A DNA stretch of 64,000 nucleotides from Inia geoffrensis (GCA_036417435.1 CM070899.1:1865001-1929000), one strand, 5' to 3'; shown: positions 12,107-22,198, counted from the stretch's first letter. The notes: generated by a model from the sequence alone, not told the origin. A program made the numbers and translations.

Positions 12107-12281
12107 GCCCGTGAGCCAGGGGACCGGGGACCGGGGGGACTGTCGGCAGGCAGCGGGGCGCGCAGAGGGCTGCCGGGGGGAGGGGCGGAGCCTGCCGGGG
12201 GCGGGGCGGGGGAGGGAGGGGCCTGCCTGGGGGCGGATACTCGCCGGAGGGTCAGGGCCTGTCCCGGGATGGGGGGAGGGC

Positions 12282-12485
12282 GGAGGGGGGAGGGGGAGGG
12301 GAGGGGAGGGGAGGGGGAGGGGAGGGGAGGGGAGGGGAGGGAAGGGGAGGGGAGGGGAGGGGAGGGGAGGGGAGGGGAGGGGAGGGAAGGGGAGGGGAGG
12401 GGAGGGGAGGGAAGGGGAGGGGAGGGGGGAGGGGAGGGAAGGGGGGAGGGGGGAGGGGAGGGGGGAGGGGAGGGGAGGGGAGGGG
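12282..12485 (+). repeat. (GGGGA)n homopurine microsatellite
   Basis: 204 bp with only A and G on the plus strand, mostly ggggagggga units with gggaagggg and gggggagg variants. It starts 176 bp upstream of the ASPG start codon; the sense strand of the gene is polypyrimidine here. Confidence 0.95.
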
Positions 12486-13082
12486 CGGGTCCGGTCTCGG
12501 GTGGGCGGATAGGGGACAGGTCCCGAGCGATCCCAGGCGATCCGACTTCAGTGCAGCGGGCCGGGGCGTTTTGAGTAGCTGTGACTTGCGGCTCAAAGGC
12601 CAGGTGCCTCCCGGACGGTGGTGCCAGAGGACCCCCAATGCGGAGCGGGGTCGCCCTCCCCTCCCAAGCAGTCCCCCCAGGCCCTTGCGCTCCAGTAGAC
12701 CCAGCACTGTTGACCATGCCCTCGGTGTCCAGTGCCTGGGATGGCGGGGGCAGGCAGAGACCCCAGCCGGCCCACTCACACCGTCCAGAAGGGCCCGAGG
12801 GGACCCCCTCCAGGGCTAGGTAGAGCCCACCACCTTCAGTCCCAGGAGAGCCTACGGAGGGAAGGGAAGGGGGATGCAGGGTACCGGGAGGAGCAAGCTG
12901 CAGGCTTCATCTCGGCTGCACGGAGTCCGTGTGTCCCTCCCTGGGTGCCAGCACACCAAGGCCCTGTACCCTGCCTGGCGGCGGTGGCGGGCTGGGGGGA
13001 CGACAGGGACTACGACGTGGTTTGCTGGAAAACTGATTCCTCTCCAGAGAGAGCCCTTCCCGTGCTTGATTTTGCTCCAATG
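12486..13082. other. Upstream flank of ASPG
   Basis: GC content falls away from the CpG-rich region towards AT-rich repeat DNA beyond 13,080. No coding sequence or known repeat was recognised. Confidence 0.6.
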
Positions 13083-13086
13083 GAAG

Positions 13087-13136
13087 CGATGAAATAAAAT
13101 TCCTATTTTCTGGCAAGACAAGAGTAAAAATAATTC
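13087..13136 (+). repeat. 5' LTR fragment of the provirus
   Basis: 'gatgaaataaaattcctatt' and 'ctggcaagacaagagtaaaa' match the first ~50 bp of the LTRs at 13,607 and 19,753. The match ends abruptly. The next ~350 bp (to about 13,490) is not recognisable LTR and may be internal or rearranged sequence. Confidence 0.65.
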
Positions 13137-13489
13137 TGGCCTTAAGGGAACAAAACCTTCCTAGGAGGAACCTGGCTTTTCTCCTATGCCTTTCAGATGT
13201 AAGTGTTCTACCTGGTCCTCTCTGGGAACTCTTATCCAGGCCGCCTTTTTAAAATGCAAATTTCAGGACGGTAACTCTTAACCTAAGAAAAAACAAAAGC
13301 GGGGGCCGGGGAGGGGGGGGTAGGTAATTTGGAACTTGACTTGTCAAGGACAGATACAAATGTCTTCTCCCTGTAGATTAGTAAAAAGGGTTTAGCCATC
13401 TAAACAGGTGACCTTGATTTGTTCCATCTGCCAGAAACCCAATTTGAAGCCAACCCCTTTTGTAACTGATGAGATTTTTTTGCGGGGGT

Positions 13490-14180
13490 AACTTTACCTT
13501 TTATTATTATTTTTTTATTGCAGTATAGTTGATGAAGACATTATATGTTCTAGGTGTACAATATAGCGATTCACAGTTTTTAAAAGTTATGCTCTATTTA
13601 TAGTTATGTGAAACAAAATTCATGTTTTATGGCAAGACAAGAAAAATTTGAACATAAAAACTCTTCTCTGCCCTTTGGCCTCCTCACTTCCTGCACCGTG
13701 CATTGTGTGTCTGCATTAGGCATCGACCAGACCTCCCCCTCCCCCATCAGCAGGAATACCTGCTCAACCGTGAAGAGGAACTTTCTCCTAGCATTGACAA
13801 GACAACTCCTCAAATGGTAACATTCCTTCTTGATCTTGGAAGGGGTCACATGACTCACCAGGATGACGCTTAGATCTGGATTATGTAAACTGTCAATAAC
13901 ACGTCGTTTGATGTACAGCCTCTTCTGTCTCAAAAAAAATTATAGAACTGTCCGTTGACGTCTAATAAGCAGAACAGGTTTCAGAGCTTTCTGAGATGCT
14001 CTTCCGGGGTTAGAGTCCTCAAATTTGGCTCAAATAAAATTTTCCATTTCTTTCTTAGATCGACTGATTGCTTTTTCATTGACAGTTATTATAAAATATT
14101 GGCTATATTCCCTGTGTTGTATGTAATTGATGGATTTGGTACTATTGTACCTGATTCACGGCTGAAATTTTGGAATGGGA
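13490..14180 (-). mobile_element. L1 3' UTR fragment split by a solo LTR
   Basis: Antisense L1 3' end of cetartiodactyl type: a T-rich start, 'attgcagtatagttgatgaa', then 'ttcacagtttttaaaagtta', resuming after the LTR with 'ttataaaatattggctatat'. The two pieces are collinear, so the LTR at 13,607-14,084 inserted into it. Confidence 0.75.
13607..14084 (+). mobile_element. Solo LTR nested in L1, with 4-bp GTTA duplication
   Basis: 478-bp LTR beginning TG and ending CA, flanked by GTTA at 13,603-13,606 and 14,085-14,088. It is homologous along its length to the LTR at 19,753: 'ttatggcaagacaagaaaaa', 'gtaaactgtcaat' and 'caaataaaat' occur in both. The polyadenylation signal AATAAA is at 14,033-14,038. 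No internal retroviral sequence adjoins it, so it is a recombination-derived solo LTR. Confidence 0.85.
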
Positions 14181-14641
14181 ACTATGGGGTCTCTGTTCTG
14201 TGTGTTGTATCTATATATATGTGTGTGTTGCAGATGTGTGGTGTTGCCAAATTTAACTAGTAAAAGAGCTCTATTTAACTGGCTTAAAGGGAATTAAGCA
14301 GTTCTATAAACAAAGACCCAACGCGGCCAAAAGTAAATAAAATTTTTTTAAAAATTTAGCTCTTTTAAAAACAAAAATCTTATTCCTGTTGCAAAATTTG
14401 TCAGCAAGAAAAATAACATGATATGATGAAACTTTTAAGTAAATTAAATGTAAATAAGAGTTTTTAGGTGAATTCTTTAGGAATAAGTATGTTTTAGGAC
14501 TGTCTACTTAAAAATAGTTTCTCCAAATTTTTGGTAACTTGAAACTGCTAAATTAAGTAAATGATGGGAATTCATTGAATATCCATATCATTTCCAAATA
14601 AGACACTGAAACATTCATTGCTAAAGAAGTCTAAGTTTACC
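14181..14641. other. AT-rich sequence, possibly proviral interior
   Basis: AT-rich, not identified. A SINE 3' end (acccaacgcggccaaaag then an A-rich tail) is visible near 14,315-14,350. Frames are closed throughout. Confidence 0.4.
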
Positions 14642-14653
14642 TACTTTTGTCTT

Positions 14654-14982
14654 TTTTTTTCTAATTAATTTATTTTATTTTTGGCTGCATTAAGTCTTCA
14701 TTGCTGCATGCGGGCTTTCTCTAGCTGTGGCGAGCACGGGCTACTCTTCATTGCGGTGGGCGGGCTTCTCATTGCAGTGGCTTCTCTTGTTGCGGAGCAC
14801 GGGCTCTAGGCGCACGGGCTTCAGTAGTTGTGGCTCGTGGGCTCTACGGCGCAGGCTCAGTAGTTGTGACGCACGGGCTTAGTTGCTCCCTGGCATGTGG
14901 GATCTTTCCAGACCAGGGCGCGAACCCGTGTCCCCTGCCTTAGCAGGTGGATTCTTTACAGTTGCCCCACCAGGGAAGCCCT
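14654..14982 (-). repeat. SINE, long CHR type
   Basis: Full-length, antisense. Flanked by tacttttgtctt on both sides (14,642-14,653 and 14,983-14,994), a perfect 12-bp target-site duplication. Confidence 0.93.
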
Positions 14983-14994
14983 TACTTTTGTCTT

Positions 14995-15402
14995 CTTATT
15001 AGAGAAAAACTAAAGATGTTTTTTGTTCATTGGACAGGTCTTATATTCCACTGAGGAAAGAAATTAGTTTCTAGACTATGTTCTTAAATTTGCCAATCAG
15101 GAAATGCTGGTATGATAAATAGTTCATAATTAACTTCTTCTTCTTGGTTTTCACTAAGGTTTTTTAAGGTTTTAAAACTAAGGTTAAAATTTTTAATTAA
15201 AATATATAATTAAAAATTAATAAGGAAAACACTACTGTATGCAAGGAAAAAGAAATGGAAATGTGTTTTTGTAAGGGAAAAGAAAGTGATTTTGTCCTAA
15301 AGCTGGCTATTTCTAAATAGTAAAGAAAATAAAGCACAAATTAATACGGATATAGAAAGTTGTAGAAGGTTTACGGTGGGGGCGGGGGAAGATCTTTAGA
15401 AG
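14995..15402. other. AT-rich unassigned sequence
   Basis: Lies inside the provirus boundaries. No reading frame or family could be assigned; possibly eroded gag-pol or an older insertion. Confidence 0.35.
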
Positions 15403-15411
15403 GGAATTCTA

Positions 15412-15702
15412 GGGACTTCCTTGGTGGTCCAGTGGTTAAGAATCCACCTTCCAATGCAGGGTACGCAGGTTCAATCCCCGGTCGGGGAAATAAGATCCCA
15501 CGTGCCGCAGAGCAACTAAGACCGTGCGCTCTGGAGCCCCCGCGCCACGACTAAAGAGGAGCCCACGCACCGCAGCGAAGAACCCGTGCACAGTAACAAA
15601 AGATCCTGCATGCCACAACAAAGATCCCGTGTGCCGCAACTAAGACCAGATGCAGCCAAACAATTAATTAATTAATTATATTTTTAAAATTAAAAATATA
15701 AA
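15412..15702 (+). repeat. SINE, long CHR type
   Basis: Target duplication ggaattcta at 15,403-15,411 and 15,703-15,711. The tail is (attaa)n rather than pure A. Confidence 0.92.
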
Positions 15703-15780
15703 GGAATTCTACCGTGGTCAGGACTAAGATTTAGATTGAATTTGAGTAAATGAATTTTGTTATTAAAAATAAGCTGGTGG

Positions 15781-15990
15781 GGGCTTCCCTGGTGGCGCGG
15801 TGGCTGAGAGTCCGCCTGCCGATGCAGGGGACGCGGGTTCGTGCCCCGGTCCGGGAGGATCCCACATGCCGCGGAGCGGCTGGGCCCGTGAGCCATGGCC
15901 GCTGAGCCTGCGCATCCGGAGCCTGTGCTCCGCAACGGGAGAGGCCACAACAGCGAGAGGCCCGCGTACCGCAAAAAAAATAATAATAAT
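15781..15990 (+). repeat. SINE, CHR-2-like
   Basis: Closely resembles the commonest SINE subtype here (gcggagcggctgggcccgtg body). It sits between two copies of aataagctggtgg and directly abuts the next SINE. Confidence 0.93.
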
Positions 15991-16001
15991 AATAAGCTGG
16001 T

Positions 16002-16130
16002 GGGAATTCCCTGGCAGTTCAGTGGTTAGGACTCGGCACTCTCTCTGCTGGGGCCACGGGTTCAATCCCCAGTTGGGGAACTAAGACCCCGCAAGCTGTG
16101 CAGCGAGAAAAAGAAAAAAAAACGGCTGGT
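16002..16130 (+). repeat. SINE, short CHR type
   Basis: Head 'gaattccctggcagttcag', body to 'gtgcagcgagaaaaag'. Flanked by gctggtg copies, the same target used by its left neighbour. Confidence 0.88.
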
Positions 16131-16594
16131 GCAAAAATGGAGTATGATTTTCTCTTTGTTAAGAGAACAAAGTTTTCTTAGAATATCAATCTGCTTTTGA
16201 TAACAGATTGTAAGGTTCCTTTACCTTTTAATTAATCTATTGTAACTTTATGTATGTGCCTTTGAAATCTTTTATTGTCACTTGGTTAAGTGAATAAGTA
16301 TTGTTTCACAGAGAACTATGATCCTATTTGACCAAGGGTTTTTTAAGCCTTTTTGATATTTTTGACAAAGATCAAATTCTAATTGAAGTTTGTCTGACCT
16401 CTGACTAACTTTGAGGTTTCCCAAAGGCCCCCAGAACACCTCAAGAGAATTCTTTGCTCTTCTTATCAAAGAAGCGTATTAAACTAATTAGGCTTATTTG
16501 GTATATGTTAAATTACAAGGGAAGCATCGTCAAATGAGTGATAAACCTTCTTAGGTTATATTGTATGGGTAAATTTTATTAAAATAGATAGTCT
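16131..16594. other. AT-rich unassigned sequence
   Basis: Non-coding on inspection; may belong to the provirus interior. Confidence 0.35.
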
Positions 16595-16604
16595 AGAAAT
16601 TATA

Positions 16605-16970
16605 CAGGGACGTCCCTGGTGGAGCAGGGGTTAAGAATCCGCTTGCCAATGCAGGGGACACAGGTTCGAGCCCTGGTCCGGGAAGATCCCACATGCCGCG
16701 GAGCAACTAAGGCCGTGCGCCACAACTACTGAGCCTGTGCTCTAGAGCCCATGAGCCACAGCTACTGAGCCTGCGTGCCACAACTACTGAAGCCAACACA
16801 TCTAGAGCCTGTGCTCCTAAACAAAGACAGGCCAACTCAATGAGAAGCCCGCACACCACAACGAAGAGTAGCCCCCGCTCGCCGCAACTAGAGAAAGCCC
16901 GCGTGCAGCAACGAAGACCCAACACAGCCAAAACATAAAGAAATAATAAATAAATTCATTTTTTAAAAAA
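16605..16970 (+). repeat. SINE, long CHR type
   Basis: Duplication agaaattata at 16,595-16,604 and 16,971-16,980. The body contains several 'acaactactgagcc'-like internal repeats typical of the long subtype. Confidence 0.92.
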
Positions 16971-16980
16971 AGAAATTATA

Positions 16981-17710
16981 TGGAACTCCTAAAAATCGGG
17001 TACATCCTGATAAAATGTTACCAATTATAATTCTAGTTAACATCTTAAAATGTCGTAAGTCACAACACTAACCAAGTTTGTCAACTGCATTGTAGTCAGA
17101 TCTTTAACCATGCCTTTTAAAGTCTTTTGTCATTTATAGGTAGTTATTGTTTTACTCAGATGCTTTTGCGAAAATGCTCCATCTTCAAGAAGATTCATCT
17201 AAAGGACTTTTGGACAAGTACAGGTTTCTGATCACTTTCAGGTCATACTGCTGAGCTGGGTAAGAAGTTAAAGAATTCTTTAACCTGGTGACTTCATAAA
17301 GCTGTTAAAAGAAGATTAAGGATTAGTCACATAGACTGAGCAACCTGATGAGTATGGTTATAATTTTGGGGGTTGTTGTCTGGAATATTACTGGTTTTTA
17401 ATCTGTGTTTTCCAGATATAAGGAAACCCTTCCCCTTAAGCTACTTATGACTTAAATTTGGTAAATTATACCTTTGGAATTAGAACTGAAACAGTTATCT
17501 TTTCTCTCTACCTGATCCCTCCAGAAACTGGAAACTCTTAAGTTCCCAGCAGCCTTTCCAGGTGAACAAGGAAGGCCACCTCCTGACAGGTGCAAGAATC
17601 CCAAGATATTTGGGGGGACCTCTAGAAGAAAGGAATCCACCCAAATCTATAGATATTACAGGCGGAATCTGATGACAAGACCTTGGCATGGCTTTCCTGG
17701 CCTTGAGAAG
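16981..17710. other. Unassigned proviral-interior sequence
   Basis: AT-rich and closed in all frames. A short stretch near 17,380 faintly resembles retroviral coding sequence, but I could not assign it to a gene. Confidence 0.3.
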
Positions 17711-17713
17711 TCT

Positions 17714-17928
17714 TTTATTTTTATTTATTTATTTTTTTGGAACGCAGGCCTCTCACCGCTGTGGCCTCTCCCGTTGCGGAGCACAGGGTCCGGACGCGCA
17801 GGCTCAGTGGCCATGGCTCACGGGACCAGCCGCTCCACAGCATGTGGGATCTTCCTGGACCGGGGCACGAACCCGTGTCCCCTGCATCGGCAGGCGGACT
17901 CTCAACCGCTGCGCCACCAGGGAAGCCC
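17714..17928 (-). repeat. SINE, CHR-2-like
   Basis: Antisense copy with near-identical flanks (gagaagtctttta on the left, gagaggtctttta on the right). Confidence 0.9.
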
Positions 17929-18279
17929 AGAGAGGTCTTTTAAAAGTTCAATTTGAGATTCTTTATAAAAAGTTCCAGCACAGCCATATTGTAAGAACCC
18001 GTATGATCAATTACACTTATGGAAATAATGAGGCCAAGTTTATTGAAACCAGACTTATTTTGCAAATTAATTCGTCTTAATTTGGCTATATCATTAGTAG
18101 AAATGAGGGTAACTTTAGAGAGAAAAATATTACATTTCAGTGAACATTAAGTTCTAGTGTTGTTGTCTTTAAGGGTGTTTTTGCTTTTGTTTTGTATTTA
18201 CTACCTAAGAATCACTTCCCAGATGTCTCCTTGCTGCTATGTTACATTACCGTAAAGTTTAACTGAATTATATTAAAAG

Positions 18280-18445
18280 GACATTCTAAGTTTGTTTCTG
18301 AATCTCATCACAATAATCTATCTTTGGATGAAGATCGGATGCCCCATGAAGTTCGATCAGGAGATTATGCATGCTGGAAAAGGCCTCAGATAAAGGATTC
18401 TTTACAACCAGGTTGGAAGGGACCTAACGGTCCTCCTCTCTTGAA
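18280..18445 (+). pseudogene. Retroviral integrase C-terminus remnant
   Basis: A short frame shows the arrangement typical of the gammaretroviral integrase C-terminal domain: a G-D pair, then a basic stretch, then W-K-G-P at 18,414-18,425. It is closed by stops and has no catalytic core upstream. The assignment rests on this motif pattern only. Confidence 0.5.
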
Positions 18446-18869
18446 CTGACCGCAACTCCTGTTTCTGACACCCTACTTCGACTAACTACGACCGGCGCTA
18501 CCAGACCGGGATGAGGAGACAACAAACATCTGAAGTAAATGCCTGACCCAGATTGGTATACAAGACCAGGCTTGTATACCAATAACTTTGATAATTGTTC
18601 ACACTTTTGCTTATGAACTAAATGTATTTCTCCCTTTGGCTCAAGGTCACCTGTGGGTAGTTTTGGAGACAGTCCCTGCCAATCTGCCCGTAATGTGAGC
18701 ACACCGGGTTTGATCAATTTTCCAATGGTATGACCATTTGGTGGCAATATTTGTTCCTTCACTTGGAATAGAATATAACATGAACCACAGAGGCTTTAAC
18801 AAAATTTACTCAGCAAGATTTGAATGGTAGTAATCAAGCCATTAGCTTGCTTGATTCAGAAATCTTCAT

Positions 18870-19172
18870 GATGAGAAAATCAGCCCTGCAGAATCGTATA
18901 GCCCTAAATATTCTCTAACTGCTTTCCAAGGGGGACCTTGTGTTATGACACATACTGAATATTGGGTTTTTATACCTGACGAGTCTTCTAACATCATTCA
19001 TCTTAAGATACATATGAAGAATCAGATTTCAGCTCTGAAGAATCCTCTTCCCGATTTAGGGGAGATACTAGGAAAATGGTATGTTTTAACAGGATCTTTG
19101 CTTAAACCTTTACTAATGACATTGTTACTGTTAGTGTCAGTTTTGTACAACATAGAAAGTGGTAGTTTCTTG
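18870..19172 (+). pseudogene. Env transmembrane-subunit remnant
   Basis: The heptad LQNRIAL, followed by G-rich and Y/F-I-P-D-E-S elements, is the layout of the gammaretroviral TM ectodomain; a hydrophobic segment near 19,085-19,150 fits a membrane anchor. It is broken: a TAA at 18,916-18,918 follows the heptad, the frame shifts before 18,945, and a SINE interrupts it at 19,173. No surface subunit is present. Confidence 0.65.
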
Positions 19173-19390
19173 GGACTTCCCTGGTGGTCCAGTAGCTAAG
19201 ACTCAGGGCTCCCAATGCAAGGGGCCCGGGTTTGATCCCTGGTCAGGGAACTAGATCCCGCATGCATGCTGCAACCGAGAATGTGCGTGCTGCAACTGAG
19301 AATTTGCATGCTGCAACTAAGAAGTCTGCGTGCCACAACTAAGACCCGGAGCAGGTTAAATAAAAAAATAAATAAATATTTTAAAAAAAT
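19173..19390 (+). repeat. SINE inserted in env remnant
   Basis: Flanks aagtggtagtttcttg and aagtgatagtttcttg (one mismatch) form the target duplication. It splits the proviral env 3' part. Confidence 0.92.
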
Positions 19391-19752
19391 AAAGTGATAG
19401 TTTCTTGCCTTTCGGTCTGTGTATCACCTACTTCTATTAAGATGTTATCTAAACAACTTGAAACTATTGCTCACACCTATAGTTCTCTATAAATTAATGA
19501 ACATGCACAGTGCACATGCAAGGTAAAATTGGCATAAGTCCTATTGGACAAATTGGAATTCACCATTAGTCCTCGCCAAATATCTTACTAGTGCAACCCG
19601 TAAAGGGAAAGAAAGAACTGGGTTTACTAAGACCCAGCATTGAGGGACATGATGGACTCAGGGCAGGTAAGCAGCCACCCTGATATTGAGGGACCAAATA
19701 TTTGACCACCTAATGCTTTCTATCAAAAGATTAATGATCAAAAGGGGGAAAT
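19391..19752 (+). other. 3' proviral interior and polypurine tract
   Basis: Sequence between the SINE and the 3' LTR. It ends in a purine run, aaaagggggaaat (19,740-19,752), directly against the LTR TG. Such a tract primes plus-strand DNA synthesis. Confidence 0.65.
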
Positions 19753-20224
19753 TGATGAAATAAAATTCGTATTTTATGGCAAGACAAGAAAAATTTAAAC
19801 ATAAAAATTTTCTCTGCCTGTTTGGGTTTCCTGTCTCCCCCATAGTGTGCATTGTGCATTTGCATTAACCAGACCTCCTTAGTAGATAACATTCCTTTTT
19901 AATCTTGTAAAGGTCGAAATGACTCACCACATTCTTAACTTCTTAGGAGATAAGCTTCCTTCCTAATCCTGTAAGGGGTCATGATGACCCACTACTCACT
20001 TTGAACATGCAGATCTGAATTGTGTAAACTGTCAATGGGTCCTTTGACAGATAACCCTTTTTCTCAAAAAATCTTACATAAGTGTGCTTTGACCTCTAAC
20101 AGACAGAACAGTCCTCAGAACTTTATGAAAGACTGTCTCCCAGGTTATAATCCTCAGGTTGGTTCAAATAAAATTTCCCATCTGTTTCTCAGATTGACTG
20201 TTGATTAATGTTTTTTCATTGACA
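19753..20224 (+). mobile_element. 3' LTR of the provirus
   Basis: 472 bp, TG to CA. Polyadenylation signal AATAAA at 20,167-20,172. An internal near-duplication occurs ('agataacattcctttttaat' and 'agataagcttccttcctaat'). Followed by GAAG, the right target duplication. Confidence 0.85.
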
Positions 20225-20304
20225 GAAGTTATTGTGATAACTGACAACAATGCAAAGGCAATTCTTGTCTACACACAAGCAAATGAACCTGTCCAGTGAG
20301 TGTT

Positions 20305-20695
20305 TGTGTTAATCTGCTCAGGCTGTTACAACAAAGTACCACAGACTGGGCTGCTTAAACAACAGAAGTTTATTTTCTCACAACTCTGCAGGCTGGAAGT
20401 TCCAGGTCAAGCTGAGCAGGGTGGGTTTCTTCTGAGGCCTCTCCTTGGTAACTGGATGGCTCTCTGCACACACATCTCTTTGTCTCTTTGAGTGAATAAA
20501 TTTCCTCTTCCTAAACGAACACCAGTCAGATTGAATTAGGACCCACCCTAATGGCCACATTTTTTTTTTTAGTCTTAACCTAATCATCTCTTTCAAGGTC
20601 CTGTCTCCAAATAGAGCCAGTCGTATCCTGAGGTGCTGAGGAGTCAGGGCTTCACCATGTTAATATAGGGGGAGACACAGTTCAGCCCCTCCACC
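20305..20695 (-). repeat. MLT1-type MaLR LTR
   Basis: Antisense copy: 'accacagactgggctgctta', 'aacaacagaagtttattttc', 'aggacccaccctaatg' and 'gggagacacagttcagccc' all follow the reversed MLT1 LTR order. Confidence 0.75.
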
Positions 20696-21124
20696 CAGAA
20701 AGCCCAGTTTTGCATCTGTTTGCTCATTCACATCACCGTTCCTGCTCTATATGTGTGTCTGTCATTGGGCTTCTCCCTGGAGCGGGTCCTAACACCTGCC
20801 TGGGCCCCTGCCTGTGGGGTAAGTAGACTCTTTCATACGTGCTCCTCTGTCTACATGAGCCACAATTCACCTTGGGAAGCTGTCCCTTTACAACCCCCTG
20901 GTTAACCGTAAGTCCCAGGAAACCAAGTTTGTATGTCGGGCAGGGCTTTTCTGGTGATATCCTAACAGTGTCTTCTCTTCCAGGGTGTGTGGCTGAATGT
21001 CATTTGCAGACACCGTCTTTAGGCAGCTCAGCTCCTGCCAGCCTTCTTCATTATTCTGCTTTGGTTGCATTTTTGCTTATAGTTACGTACGTCTAAACGT
21101 TCTCTTACTTAACTGTTTATGTGA

Positions 21125-21300
21125 CACGTGTGTGGGTGCCTGCTGTGTGCCAGGCGCTTCTCTAGGCCCTGGGGACTCAGCCCCTGTCCTCCTGGAGCAC
21201 ACCTTCTGGTGGGGAGGGGCAGCAACACACGACCCTCCCCCAGTGTCAGGCGATGACAAGTGTTGTGAGGAACAACAGGGAGAAGAGTGATAGATGGTCC
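21125..21300 (+). repeat. Ancient mammalian-wide repeat (L2/MIR type)
   Basis: 'ctgctgtgtgccaggcgctt', 'taggccctggggactcagcc', then 'tggagcacaccttctggtgg' follow a common old LINE/SINE consensus. I am not sure of the family. Confidence 0.4.
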
Positions 21301-21722
21301 TGCTTCCAACAGGGTGGCAAGGGACAGTCTCTCTGAAGAGCTGAGGTCTGAGCTGAGCCTAAGCAGAGAGCAAGCATGCCAGGCAGAAAGAGGCAGGTGC
21401 CAGGGCCCCAGGCAGGCACAAGCCTGAGAGTCTGAACAATGCCCAGGAAGTCAGATGCTGGCTGAGGGGCCGTGGAGCCAGGTAAGGACCCTGGGTTTAA
21501 CCCTAACTGTGACTGTCAGCCCCCAGAGGGCTGGCTGGTTCGAATTAAGTTCTGCTGTGTGGAGAGAGGCAGACAGGAGGGGTCAGGAGAGCCACTGAGG
21601 GCTGTGCGGTCAGGGTCCCGCAGAAGGGTGAGAGTGGCTGGGGAGGAAGTGAGAGGTGGTCATCCCGGGAGCATGTTTTGAAGCTTGGGGTGTGAGGCAA
21701 AGACAAGACTCAGGGACGACTC

Positions 21723-21829
21723 ATGCTCGCTCTGGCAGCACATATATGAAAACTGAAACGATACAGAGAAGATTAGCGTGGCCTCTGCACAAAGATGACA
21801 CACAAATTCACCAAGTGTTCCATATATTT
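21723..21829 (+). pseudogene. U6 spliceosomal RNA pseudogene
   Basis: Matches U6 from near its 5' end to the 3' end: 'tgctcgctctggcagcacat', 'cgatacagagaagattagc', 'aaagatgacacacaaattca'. Substitutions are present in the 5' stem and the 3' part, and the terminal T run is replaced by fused L1 sequence. No proximal sequence element or TATA box was seen upstream, so it is not a working gene. Confidence 0.93.
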
Positions 21830-21894
21830 AGGGGAACATAGCCAATATTTTGTAATAACTGTAAATGGAAAGTAACCTTTAAAATTGTATAAAA
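21830..21894 (+). mobile_element. L1 3' UTR fused to U6
   Basis: 'ggggaacatagccaatattt', 'tgtaataactgtaaatgga', 'acctttaaaattgtata' is cetartiodactyl L1 3' UTR in sense. It resumes as 'atcactataaaaat' after the SINE cluster, near 22,690. Confidence 0.75.
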
Positions 21895-22190
21895 GGGACT
21901 TCCCTGGTGGTGCACTGGTTGGGAGTCCACCTGCCAATGCAGGGGACACGGGTTCGAGCCCTGGTCTGGGGGGATCCCACATGCCACGGGGCAGCTAGGC
22001 CTGTGTACCACAGCTGCTGAGGCCCACGCGCCTAGAGTCCGTGCTCCACAACAAGGGAAGCTACTACAGTGAGAGGCCTATGCGCCGTGGCAAGAAGTGG
22101 CCCCTGCTCTCCGCAGCTGGAGAGGGCTCATGCACAGCAGTGAAGACCCAACACAGCCAAAAATAAATAAATAAATAAATTTATTAAAAA
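21895..22190 (+). repeat. SINE, long CHR type (first of three)
   Basis: The first of three head-to-tail SINEs inside the L1 3' UTR part of the chimera. It ends in (aaat)n. Confidence 0.9.
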
Positions 22191-22198
22191 ATAAAATA

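Larger units (their letters stand above)
11780..12600 (-). promoter_or_regulatory. ASPG: CpG-rich promoter region of ASPG
   Basis: CpG dinucleotides are dense by eye around and upstream of the ATG at 12106. GC-box-like elements (ggggcggggc type) cluster at about 12,181-12,235, 75-130 bp upstream of the start codon. No TATA box was seen, as expected for a CpG-island promoter. The transcription start site cannot be fixed from sequence alone. Confidence 0.65.
13087..20224 (+). mobile_element. Degenerate gammaretrovirus-like endogenous provirus
   Basis: A remnant provirus in plus orientation. The left end is about 50 bp of LTR start (13,087-13,136, the expected TG now CG). The right end is a full LTR (19,753-20,224) preceded by a polypurine tract (19,740-19,752). 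The 4-bp flanks are identical, GAAG at 13,083-13,086 and 20,225-20,228, as expected for a gammaretroviral target duplication. Coding remains: an integrase C-terminus ending near a W-K-G-P motif (18,414-18,425) and part of the Env transmembrane subunit (18,870-19,172). Gag, most of Pol and the surface subunit were not recognised. An L1 fragment with a nested solo LTR and seven SINEs interrupt it. It is not coding-competent. Confidence 0.7.

Noticed and set aside
11786..12574. 262-codon plus-strand frame overlapping ASPG exon 1 and the GGGGA repeat
   Set aside because: It is open only because of high GC and a purine microsatellite, with a G/E/R-repeat translation. No splice or homology support.
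15763..16065. Recurring ~90-120-codon frames with similar sequence at 15.8, 17.7, 22.3, 28.2, 30.2, 47.8, 55.4, 59.8 and 63.1 kb
   Set aside because: All are translations of the CHR-type SINE in either orientation. Their similarity reflects the repeat, not a gene family.
21723..21829. A functional U6 snRNA gene
   Set aside because: The terminal T run is missing, substitutions lie in conserved positions, and no upstream U6 promoter elements are visible.
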